A DNA stretch of 10,752 nucleotides from Neisseriaceae bacterium (GTDB lineage Bacteria > Pseudomonadota > Gammaproteobacteria > Burkholderiales > Neisseriaceae). The stretch lies in the NCBI GenBank assembly GCA_017446355.1, contig JAFSQZ010000035.1, positions 1-10,752 on the forward strand, given 5' to 3'. Shown here one piece after another: positions 1 to 6,097 of the stretch. The notes below the pieces were generated by a model. The model worked only from the letters and a program-made list of their open reading frames with translations. It searched no databases and was not told the DNA's origin. Position 1 is the stretch's first letter. Every line of letters begins with the position of its first letter. The position numbers were made by a program, and so were the translations under genes.

Positions 1-1
1 T

Positions 2-3000
2 GGCACAACTGCCCAAACGCTCAACAACAGCAGCAATCAAGCCAACTTTATTACTGGCGATAATATTCAATTATCAGGCAATGCAGACGGCATCACCATT
101 GCCACCAAAAAAGATGTGAAGTTTGACAGCGTAGAAACAGGCAGCCTGAAAGCCAATACAGCAGAACTGGGTGCCACCACCATCACAGGCGACTCAACTT
201 ACAAAGGCAGTGAAATCGTCAACAAAACCTACGCCGACAGTTTAGGCTGGGATTTAAAAGTGAATGGCAAAAAACAAGGCGATCGCATTGTGAACAATGG
301 TTCGGTGAATTTTGCCGATGGACAAAACACCACAGTTGAATATGCTGATGGCGCGGTAAAAGTGAATGCGAAAGATACGCAACTGACTGCGGGCGATTAT
401 ATTCAATTGAATAACGGTGATGCCGATGCAAACGGCGTTCGTCATTACACCGTTTCCGCTAAAACCACTGCTTTGACAACTGAAAACGGTAAAGTCAAAA
501 CGCCAAGCGGTTCAGATTTGGTAACGGCAGACAATATGGCAAACACCTTAAATAATCTGTATTGGACAGCAGAAGCAACCGAAAAAGCCAATGTTAAAGC
601 AGGTGATACCGTGAAATTTCAAGGCGAAAAAGGAATTGCCGTATCCAATAATGGACAAACGTTCACCATCACCAATAATGCTCAATATGAAAGTGAAGTG
701 GCGGGTTTAACACTTACCAAAGACGACACCACAGGCGATGTAAAACTCACAGGCAATGTCGGTGATTTGGTTGATGGTTTAGAGCCACTGAAATTTGCTG
801 GCAACAGTGGCGATACCTTGCAACCTAAATTTGGCGATACCGTCAAAATTGTTGGCGATGCTCAAAACATCAGCGTGCTTGGTAAAGACGGTCAATTAAA
901 TGTTGGCTTAAATAAAGATGTTGTTTTAGGCGATGACAGCGATTCAGGCAGCCTGAACGTTAAGGGTGATGCTGGTTCAACTGCCATCAATCCCAACGAA
1001 ATCACATTCAGCAAAAACGGCAATATCAACAATGTTGCCACACACATCAATCCTGATGGTACAAACCTTTCAGGCAGCAACCATCAAGCCGCATCGGTGC
1101 AAGATGTACTCAATAGCGGTTGGCGCATCAAAGTTGGTAACGCTGATGCTGAATATGTGAAACACAACGAACAAGTCGCATTTATTGATGGCAAAGGCAC
1201 AAGCGTTTCAGGCAGCAAAGCTGGTGTTGCGTACCACATCAATACTGACCCAACTTCACAACTTACCATCAACAGTAATAATCAACTCACGCTTAACACA
1301 GGCGCAAGTTCTGTTGATGTAGGTAAAGCCAAAGCAAAAGACGCAGACAGCAAAAAAATAGCCACTGTTGGTGATATGGTAAACACCATCAATAACACCT
1401 ATTGGACAGCAACGGACGGTCAAAACAACACCCAAGTTAAAGCAGGCGACACGCTTACTTGGCAAGGTTCAGGCAGCCTGAAAGTAGAAAACGAAAATGG
1501 CACATTTACCATTTCAGATAAAACTGCTTACACAAGTGAAGTCAACGGTTTAGGTTTATCCAAAGACGGCGATACCGTTAAACTCACAGGCAACTTGCCT
1601 ACCGACACCAACACCGTTACAGCCGTTACCACAACTGACAGCAATTTAAAGCTTACGCCAAAAATTGATGGAGAAAATCGCGAATACGACATTGCGTTAA
1701 ACAAAAACCTTGATTTAAGCGATTCAGGCAGCCTGAAAGTAGGGGACACGCTTATCAATAATGATGGTATGACCATTAACAATGGTTCACAAGGCAAGCC
1801 AGTAACGCTCACCAAAAACGGCTTGGATAATGGCGGTAACAAAATAAGCAATGTTGCCACAGGTGTTGCGGATACTGATGCGGTTAATGTTGGTCAACTA
1901 AAAGAAGCGATGAATGATGCAAACATCAACATCAATCAAGTGATTTATGGCAGCGACACTCCACGTCCTGAATTACTGAAAACGTATAACGCTGATTCTG
2001 ACGCAGTACACAAAACCAATGCAGTGGCGGAAGCTATTTACAATATGAATGAACACGGTATTAAATACTTCCACACGCACGATGGTTCCGCCAATCCAGC
2101 AGCAGAAGGAATTGATACTGATGACAGTATTGCCAAAGGCACGTTCTCAAGTGCTATTGGTTACCAAGCCAAAGCAGACGGTGAAAGCGCATTGGCAATT
2201 GGTAATGGTTCAGCGGCAACAGCTAACAACAGCATTGCTATTGGTGCTGGCAACAATGTTACTGGTGATAAATCCATTGCCATCGGTTTCGGTCATACTG
2301 TTTCAGGCAGCCGCAGCGGTGCATTTGGCGACCCAAGCAAAATTGATGGTGATGATAGCTATGCTGTGGGTAATGATGTTGAGATTGCCAAAGGCAATAA
2401 CAAAGTGTTTGTTTTGGGTAACAATGTTAAAGAAACACACAGTAATTCTGTCTTCTTGGGCGATGGTTCTGCCTACACAGCCGCAGGTGCAAGCACCGCT
2501 GGTATGGACGAATACAGCACCAATGCCGAAGACATTAAAGATGTTAATGGCAATGTCGCGATTGAAAAAGGCAGCCTGAAATTTGCAGGCAGCAAACCTG
2601 TTGGTGTGGTATCTGTGGGTGCGGAAGGTGAAGAACGCCGCATTCAAAATGTTGCCGCTGGTTTGATTTCTGAAAAATCTACCGATGCGATTAACGGTTC
2701 ACAACTGTATAGCGTGGCACAACAAGTAAGCAAAGTAAGCAACGGCGGTGCTGGTCCTGTTCAATACTCTAATGCAAACAGCCCAACCATTCCAAACGGT
2801 GGCATAAGAAGCAATGATGTAACCCTTGTTGGCGCAGACAATATGCAGCCTGTAACCATTCACAATGTTGCAAGCGGACGCAACCCAACCGATGCAGTAA
2901 ACGTTAGCCAATTGCAACAAGCAACCAGCAATTTGGGTAACCGTTTAAATGATCGCATTGATAGCGTATCGCAACGTTCAGACGCATCAGCCGCTTCATC

Positions 3001-3205
3001 TATCGCTGTTGCCTCTATGCCACAAGCCTATATACCAGGTAAAAGCCTAATCTCCGCAGGTGGTGGCACTTATCACGGACAAACAGGTTATGCGATTGGT
3101 ATTTCCACCATTTCCGATGGCGGTAACTGGATTCTCAAAGGCACAGCAACAGGCAACTCACAAAAACGATACGGCGCAGGAATTGGCGTTGGTTATCAGT
3201 GGTAG
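2..3205 (+). CDS. Trimeric autotransporter adhesin, 3' part (5' end outside window)
   Basis: This is an outer-membrane adhesin of the YadA/Hia/NhhA type (type Vc secretion), probably mediating attachment to host cells. The frame is open from base 2, so the start lies outside; the GTG at 116 is internal. Visible order: Trp-containing module with GWDLKV (about 245) and YWTA (560); a second module with GWRIKV (about 1118) and YWTA (1400); a neck motif with TDAVNVGQLKEAM (1850-1912); YadA-head repeats of the SIAIG type (about 2126-2460); a second neck with TDAINGSQL (from 2642); a third neck with TDAVNVSQL (from 2855); a short coiled coil; and the four-strand membrane anchor ending in GAGIGVGYQW at the stop. 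A terminal aromatic residue is usual for this family. The visible 1067 residues are rich in Asn, Asp, Gly and Thr and contain no Cys, as expected for an exported stalk. Five DUS lie in frame. Module layout resembles NhhA, Hia and the Kingella adhesin Knh, but orthology is not established. No clear terminator follows. Confidence 0.93.
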   Translation, partial: GTTAQTLNNSSNQANFITGDNIQLSGNADGITIATKKDVKFDSVETGSLKANTAELGATTITGDSTYKGSEIVNKTYADSLGWDLKVNGKKQGDRIVNNGSVNFADGQNTTVEYADGAVKVNAKDTQLTAGDYIQLNNGDADANGVRHYTVSAKTTALTTENGKVKTPSGSDLVTADNMANTLNNLYWTAEATEKANVKAGDTVKFQGEKGIAVSNNGQTFTITNNAQYESEVAGLTLTKDDTTGDVKLTGNVGDLVDGLEPLKFAGNSGDTLQPKFGDTVKIVGDAQNISVLGKDGQLNVGLNKDVVLGDDSDSGSLNVKGDAGSTAINPNEITFSKNGNINNVATHINPDGTNLSGSNHQAASVQDVLNSGWRIKVGNADAEYVKHNEQVAFIDGKGTSVSGSKAGVAYHINTDPTSQLTINSNNQLTLNTGASSVDVGKAKAKDADSKKIATVGDMVNTINNTYWTATDGQNNTQVKAGDTLTWQGSGSLKVENENGTFTISDKTAYTSEVNGLGLSKDGDTVKLTGNLPTDTNTVTAVTTTDSNLKLTPKIDGENREYDIALNKNLDLSDSGSLKVGDTLINNDGMTINNGSQGKPVTLTKNGLDNGGNKISNVATGVADTDAVNVGQLKEAMNDANININQVIYGSDTPRPELLKTYNADSDAVHKTNAVAEAIYNMNEHGIKYFHTHDGSANPAAEGIDTDDSIAKGTFSSAIGYQAKADGESALAIGNGSAATANNSIAIGAGNNVTGDKSIAIGFGHTVSGSRSGAFGDPSKIDGDDSYAVGNDVEIAKGNNKVFVLGNNVKETHSNSVFLGDGSAYTAAGASTAGMDEYSTNAEDIKDVNGNVAIEKGSLKFAGSKPVGVVSVGAEGEERRIQNVAAGLISEKSTDAINGSQLYSVAQQVSKVSNGGAGPVQYSNANSPTIPNGGIRSNDVTLVGADNMQPVTIHNVASGRNPTDAVNVSQLQQATSNLGNRLNDRIDSVSQRSDASAASSIAVASMPQAYIPGKSLISAGGGTYHGQTGYAIGISTISDGGNWILKGTATGNSQKRYGAGIGVGYQW
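139..150 (+). repeat. DUS, AGGCAGCCTGAA dialect, in adhesin gene
   Basis: Exact 12-base AGGCAGCCTGAA reading Gly-Ser-Leu-Lys in frame. Flanking bases are not palindromic, so only the plus strand gives a full DUS, of the Kingella-type dialect. Confidence 0.85.
943..957. repeat. Palindromic DUS in adhesin gene
   Basis: TTCAGGCAGCCTGAA. It reads AGGCAGCCTGAA on the plus strand and AGGCTGCCTGAA on the minus strand, so both dialects are present at once. It encodes Gly-Ser-Leu-Asn at the end of the first module. Confidence 0.85.
1468..1482. repeat. Palindromic DUS in adhesin gene
   Basis: TTCAGGCAGCCTGAA in the second YWTA module, encoding Ser-Gly-Ser-Leu-Lys. The equivalent place in the first module (about 625-640) has no DUS. 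Confidence 0.85.
1723..1737. repeat. Palindromic DUS in adhesin gene
   Basis: TTCAGGCAGCCTGAA encoding Ser-Gly-Ser-Leu-Lys. It sits at the position in module two that corresponds to the DUS at 943-957 in module one, about 780 bp away. Confidence 0.85.
2569..2580 (+). repeat. DUS, AGGCAGCCTGAA dialect, in adhesin gene
   Basis: Exact AGGCAGCCTGAA encoding Gly-Ser-Leu-Lys between the head and the second neck. The flanks are not palindromic, so only the plus strand matches. Confidence 0.85.
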
Positions 3206-3244
3206 TGTTTTGTGAATGAAACTCCTGCAAAACCTCATATTTCT

Positions 3245-3367
3245 GTCATTGCGAGCCGTCTAAAAGACGGCGTGGCAATCTCCTTGCTACGAAGAGCAGT
3301 ATTTAAAAATTCTCTTTTCAATCAATGAGATTGCTATGACTTAACTGTCGCCAAGTCTTGCAATGAC
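3245..3367. repeat. Palindromic intergenic repeat element (MITE/REP-like)
   Basis: A roughly 123-bp element begins 40 bases after the adhesin stop. Its ends are inverted: GTCATTGC (3245-3252) against GCAATGAC (3360-3367). An inner inverted pair is GCAATCTC (3275-3282) against GAGATTGC (3327-3334). The left arm holds a small hairpin, GCCGTCT-AAA-AGACGGC (3255-3271). From memory, GTCATTGCGAG ... GCAATCTC motifs recur in intergenic palindromic repeats of many bacteria. There is no coding capacity and no T-run, so it is not an obvious terminator. Copy number cannot be judged from one window. Confidence 0.6.
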
Positions 3368-3640
3368 GGTAGTATGTAGGTTTGTTCTTCGAGCAAAATT
3401 TAGGGTTTTACATGGGGGCTTTATTTTTATAAAAATGCTTTGCTTACGCTCAAAATAACGAACAGTGAAAAGTTGGATTTTGTAGGGTTTCAGGCTGCCT
3501 GAAACAGCATACAAAAACGTACTGTTGTTATGACTAGCAATGACACAAAATGTGGTTTTCAAAAGTTTCGCCGTATGTTTCCAAACATATAAAAAATATA
3601 TTTTTAAATAAAACAATAAATTAAAATAAAAAAATATTTT
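3368..3640. other. Gene-free AT-rich spacer
   Basis: No credible gene. A 91-codon minus-strand reading frame here (3341-3616) crosses the repeat element and a DUS, has no ribosome binding site and looks spurious. The right part (about 3590-3640) is an almost pure A/T tract just upstream of the groES promoter region. It may act as an UP element or curved DNA (inference). Confidence 0.5.
3489..3503. repeat. Palindromic intergenic DUS
   Basis: TTCAGGCTGCCTGAA. The plus strand reads AGGCTGCCTGAA (Simonsiella-type) and the minus strand AGGCAGCCTGAA (Kingella-type). Confidence 0.85.
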
Positions 3641-3655
3641 CAGGCAGCCTGAAAA
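3637..3655. repeat. Palindromic DUS next to groES promoter
   Basis: A 15-base TTCAGGCAGCCTGAA core extended to a 19-base near-palindrome by flanking T and A runs. It ends directly at the proposed groES -35 element. Confidence 0.85.
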
Positions 3656-3684
3656 CTTGAATTTTTAAAACAACGCCTTAATTT
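3656..3684 (+). promoter_or_regulatory. Candidate heat-shock (sigma-32 type) promoter of groESL
   Basis: CTTGAA (3656-3661) matches the RpoH -35 core. After 14 bases, CCTTAATTT (3676-3684) partly matches the CCCCATNT -10. Position fits: it is 54 bases before the groES start. The -10 match is only partial, so a sigma-70 promoter in the same stretch is the alternative. Confidence 0.45.
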
Positions 3685-3700
3685 AGCAAACGTTTAGCAA
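3682..3700 (+). repeat. 11-bp-phased direct repeat in groES leader
   Basis: TTTAGCAA occurs at 3682-3689 and again at 3693-3700, one helical turn apart, overlapping the end of the proposed -10. It is a direct repeat, not the inverted CIRCE operator. It may be an operator half-site pair (inference). Confidence 0.4.
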
Positions 3701-3737
3701 TAAAACTGCTTTTTTAAAACTTTTTTGGAGAAACACT

Positions 3738-4025
3738 ATGAAAATTCGTCCTTTACACGACCGTGTCGTGATTAAACGCCTAGAAGCCGAAGAAAAAACC
3801 GCTTCTGGTATTATTTTGCCAGGTTCTGCTGCTGAAAAACCTGATATGGGTGAAGTGATTGCAGTGGGTGCAGGTAAATTGGCTAAAAATGGCGATCGCC
3901 GTCCTTTAGATGTAAAAGTAGGTGATAAAGTATTGTTTGGTAAATACAGTGGTCAAGCCGTAAAAGCTGATGGTGAAGAACTATTGGTGATGCGCGAAGA
4001 AGATATTTTCGGTATCGTAGAATAA
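3738..4025 (+). CDS. groES: Co-chaperonin GroES (Hsp10)
   Basis: Seven-subunit lid of the GroEL chamber in the cytoplasm. It caps the ring after ATP and substrate bind, so that proteins fold in isolation. The 95-residue length matches the family. The sequence opens with MKIRPLHDRVVIKR. The mobile loop (about residues 16-33) carries the hydrophobic tripeptide Ile25-Ile26-Leu27 that docks on GroEL apical domains. The C-terminal part, ELLVMREEDIFGIVE, is typical. The start is fixed by GGAG at 3727-3730, seven bases upstream of ATG. It is the first gene of the groESL operon, 73 bases before groEL. The candidate heat-shock promoter and direct repeat upstream suggest stress control. Confidence 0.98.
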   Translation: MKIRPLHDRVVIKRLEAEEKTASGIILPGSAAEKPDMGEVIAVGAGKLAKNGDRRPLDVKVGDKVLFGKYSGQAVKADGEELLVMREEDIFGIVE

Positions 4026-4026
4026 T

Positions 4027-4038
4027 TTCAGGCAGCCT
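4027..4038 (-). repeat. DUS, AGGCTGCCTGAA dialect, groES-groEL spacer
   Basis: The minus strand reads AGGCTGCCTGAA. On the plus strand the copy breaks off after AGGCAGCCT, so only the Simonsiella-type dialect is complete. It starts two bases after the groES stop. Confidence 0.85.
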
Positions 4039-4059
4039 TTTTTATTTAAAATCAATGAT

Positions 4060-4084
4060 AAATAGTGAGTATTCACTATTTTTT
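4060..4084 (+). promoter_or_regulatory. Hairpin with T-run between groES and groEL
   Basis: AAATAGTGA (4060-4068) pairs with TCACTATTT (4073-4081) around a 4-base loop, and the T-run continues to 4084. The groEL Shine-Dalgarno GGAG (4087-4090) follows at once. The stem is AT-rich, so termination would be weak. Partial attenuation, an RNA processing site or an RNA stability element are options (inference). Confidence 0.5.
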
Positions 4085-4098
4085 ATGGAGTAAAACTA

Positions 4099-5739
4099 AT
4101 GTCAGCAAAAGATGTTCAATTTGGCGCAGACGTGCGTCAAAAAATGGTTAATGGTGTAAATGTATTGGCAAACGCAGTGCGCGTTACATTAGGTCCAAAA
4201 GGTCGCAACGTTGTATTAGATCGTTCTTTCGGCGGACCACACATCACCAAAGACGGTGTATCAGTTGCCAAAGAAATTGAATTAAAAGATAAATTTGAAA
4301 ATATGGGCGCACAAATGGTTAAAGAAGTTGCGTCTAAAACCAATGATGTCGCAGGTGATGGCACCACTACTGCAACCGTTTTGGCACAAGCCATTGTTGC
4401 AGAAGGTATGAAATACGTTACTGCTGGTATGAATCCAACTGATTTAAAACGCGGTATTGATAAAGCGGTTCACGCTTTGGTTGCTGAATTAGCCAATATT
4501 TCTAAACCTTGCGAAACTTACGACCAAATCGCACAAGTTGGCTCTATCTCTGCAAACTCTGATGAACAAGTAGGTAAAATCATTGCTGATGCGATGAAAG
4601 AAGTAGGCAAAGAAGGCGTGATTACTGTGGAAGATGGCAAATCATTGGAAAATGAATTAGAAGTCGTAAAAGGTATGCAGTTTGATCGTGGCTACTTATC
4701 ACCTTACTTCATCAACGATGTGGACAAACAAATTGCAGGTTTAGACAATCCATTTGTATTATTGTTTGACAAAAAAATCAGCAATATCCGCGACTTGCTG
4801 CCTGTATTGGAACAAGTGGCAAAAACCAGCCGTCCATTGTTGATTATCGCTGAAGACGTGGAAGGCGAAGCATTGGCAACCTTGGTGGTAAACAGCATTC
4901 GTGGCGTATTGAAAACCGTTGCAGTGAAAGCACCTGGTTTTGGCGACCGCCGCAAAGCAATGTTGCAAGACATCGCGATTTTAACTGGTGCAACCGTGAT
5001 TGCAGAAGAAGTAGGCTTATCTTTGGAAGAAGCCACTTTGGAACAATTGGGTCAAGCCAAACGCATTGAAATTTCCAAAGAAAACACCACCATCATTGAC
5101 GGTTTTGGTGATAAAGCCGCAGTAGATGCACGCGTAAATGAAATTCGTAAACAAATTGAAACCGCAACCAGCGATTACGACAAAGAAAAATTACAAGAAC
5201 GCGTGGCTAAATTAGCAGGTGGCGTTGCTGTGATTAAAGTTGGCGCAGCAACCGAAGTTGAAATGAAAGAGAAAAAAGACCGTGTTGATGACGCATTACA
5301 CGCTACTCGAGCAGCAGTTGAAGAAGGTATTGTTGCAGGTGGTGGCGTAGCATTATTGCGTGCGCGTGCAGCATTGCAAGGCGTAAAAGCCGATAATGCA
5401 GACCAAGAAGCAGGCGTGAAAATTGTGTTACGCGCCATTGAATCACCATTGCGTCAAATCGTTGTAAACGCAGGCGGTGAAGCCAGCGTAGTGATTAACA
5501 AAGTCTTGGAAGGCGAAGGCAATTTCGGTTACAACGCAGGCAACGACACTTACGGCGATATGATTGAAATGGGCGTATTAGACCCTGCCAAAGTAACACG
5601 CTCTGCATTGCAACACGCCGCATCAATCGCAGGCTTGATGTTGACTACTGAATGTATGATTGCAGACATTCCAGAAGACAAACCAGCTGCACCTGATATG
5701 GGCGGAATGGGTGGAATGGGCGGCATGGGTATGATGTAA
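4099..5739 (+). CDS. groEL: Chaperonin GroEL (Hsp60)
   Basis: ATP-driven double-ring chaperonin that encloses and folds cytoplasmic proteins together with GroES. The 546 residues align with E. coli numbering. The N-terminal equatorial segment includes LGPKGRNVVL (31-40). The ATP-site motif GDGTTTATVLA contains catalytic Asp87. Asp398, needed for ATP hydrolysis, lies in RVDDALHATRAAVEEG, and the equatorial loop VAGGGVALL is at about 412-420. The apical domain is in the middle (about 190-375). The tail is the typical Gly-Gly-Met repeat, ending GGMGGMGGMGMM. GGAG at 4087-4090 lies eight bases before ATG and supports this start. It is co-transcribed with groES and ends before a strong hairpin terminator. 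No sign of a second chaperonin copy or of sequence damage. Confidence 0.99.
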   Translation: MSAKDVQFGADVRQKMVNGVNVLANAVRVTLGPKGRNVVLDRSFGGPHITKDGVSVAKEIELKDKFENMGAQMVKEVASKTNDVAGDGTTTATVLAQAIVAEGMKYVTAGMNPTDLKRGIDKAVHALVAELANISKPCETYDQIAQVGSISANSDEQVGKIIADAMKEVGKEGVITVEDGKSLENELEVVKGMQFDRGYLSPYFINDVDKQIAGLDNPFVLLFDKKISNIRDLLPVLEQVAKTSRPLLIIAEDVEGEALATLVVNSIRGVLKTVAVKAPGFGDRRKAMLQDIAILTGATVIAEEVGLSLEEATLEQLGQAKRIEISKENTTIIDGFGDKAAVDARVNEIRKQIETATSDYDKEKLQERVAKLAGGVAVIKVGAATEVEMKEKKDRVDDALHATRAAVEEGIVAGGGVALLRARAALQGVKADNADQEAGVKIVLRAIESPLRQIVVNAGGEASVVINKVLEGEGNFGYNAGNDTYGDMIEMGVLDPAKVTRSALQHAASIAGLMLTTECMIADIPEDKPAAPDMGGMGGMGGMGMM

Positions 5740-5760
5740 GCCGTTTGATTTCAGCAATTT

Positions 5761-5805
5761 AACGCTGCCTGAAAAGTTTCATCACTTTTCAGGCAGCGTT
5801 TTTTT
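5761..5805 (+). terminator. groESL terminator built from inverted DUS cores
   Basis: A perfect 17-bp stem, AACGCTGCCTGAAAAGT (5761-5777) against 5784-5800, with a 6-base loop and a run of seven T. Each arm holds the 10-base core GCTGCCTGAA facing the other. Inverted DUS acting as factor-independent terminators are known in Neisseria. Confidence 0.92.
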
Positions 5806-5936
5806 ACAAGCCAAATTTAAAAAGCAGCTCTTTGCAAAACCCAAATAGTCAAAAATCAGATTTTAAAAAACATCAAATAATCTAATACGCACACCATTGA
5901 TGTCTTGTTTGATACAAAAAAACGTAAATAAAACAG
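5806..5936. other. Gene-free spacer between groEL terminator and rpsA promoter
   Basis: AT-rich, no reading frame with a ribosome binding site, no tRNA and no strong hairpin. I see nothing specific here. Confidence 0.5.
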
Positions 5937-5964
5937 TAGTCAAAACAAAAAAATAGCGTATAAT
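5937..5964 (+). promoter_or_regulatory. rpsA promoter (sigma-70)
   Basis: A perfect -10 TATAAT (5959-5964) is preceded, after 16 bases, by TAGTCA (5937-5942), a 4-of-6 match to TTGACA. Transcription would begin near 5971, giving a leader of about 125 bases before rpsA. Confidence 0.7.
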
Positions 5965-5977
5965 GCGTGCTTTATGT

Positions 5978-6012
5978 TTCAGGCAGCCTAAATAATAAAA
6001 AGGCTGCCTGAA
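5978..6012. repeat. Inverted DUS pair in rpsA leader
   Basis: TTCAGGCAGCCT (5978-5989) and AGGCTGCCTGAA (6001-6012) form a 12-bp stem with an 11-base AT loop. Each arm gives a complete Simonsiella-type DUS, one per strand. No T-run follows, so it should not terminate transcription. It would be the first structure in the rpsA mRNA. Confidence 0.8.
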
Positions 6013-6025
6013 TGTTGTGTTTATA

Positions 6026-6097
6026 GGTCAAGGATATAAACATTTTTTCTCACCTTAACCCGCACACCTTGACGGTGCAACGAAAGCAAATGCAAAT
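6026..6097 (+). promoter_or_regulatory. Structured rpsA translation leader without clear Shine-Dalgarno
   Basis: GTCAAGG (6027-6033) can pair with CCTTGAC (6067-6073), and CACC/GGTG at 6065-6077 offers a competing small stem. The bases just before ATG (6098), AAAGCAAATGCAAAT, have no GGAG-like motif. In E. coli the rpsA start also lacks a canonical Shine-Dalgarno and is folded and repressed by S1 itself. A similar autoregulatory site here is inference. Confidence 0.4.

Noticed and set aside
2049..2579. 176-codon plus-strand frame inside the adhesin
   Set aside because: It is a shadow frame of the YadA-head repeats, with periodic Leu/Met-rich sequence produced by the repeated codons.
3382..3460. 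TGTTC ... GAACA inverted pair as an insertion-sequence end
   Set aside because: Only five bases match, with large internal mismatches and no transposase remnant.
3341..3616. 91-codon minus-strand open frame in the adhesin-groES spacer
   Set aside because: It runs across the palindromic repeat and a DUS, has no Shine-Dalgarno and shows no recognisable domain; its composition follows the AT-rich spacer.
3682..3700. CIRCE/HrcA operator upstream of groES
   Set aside because: The TTTAGCAA copies are direct, not inverted, and the GAGTGCTAA half is absent.
5978..6012. Inverted DUS pair as a terminator upstream of rpsA
   Set aside because: No T-run on either strand, and it lies downstream of the rpsA promoter, where termination would block an essential gene.
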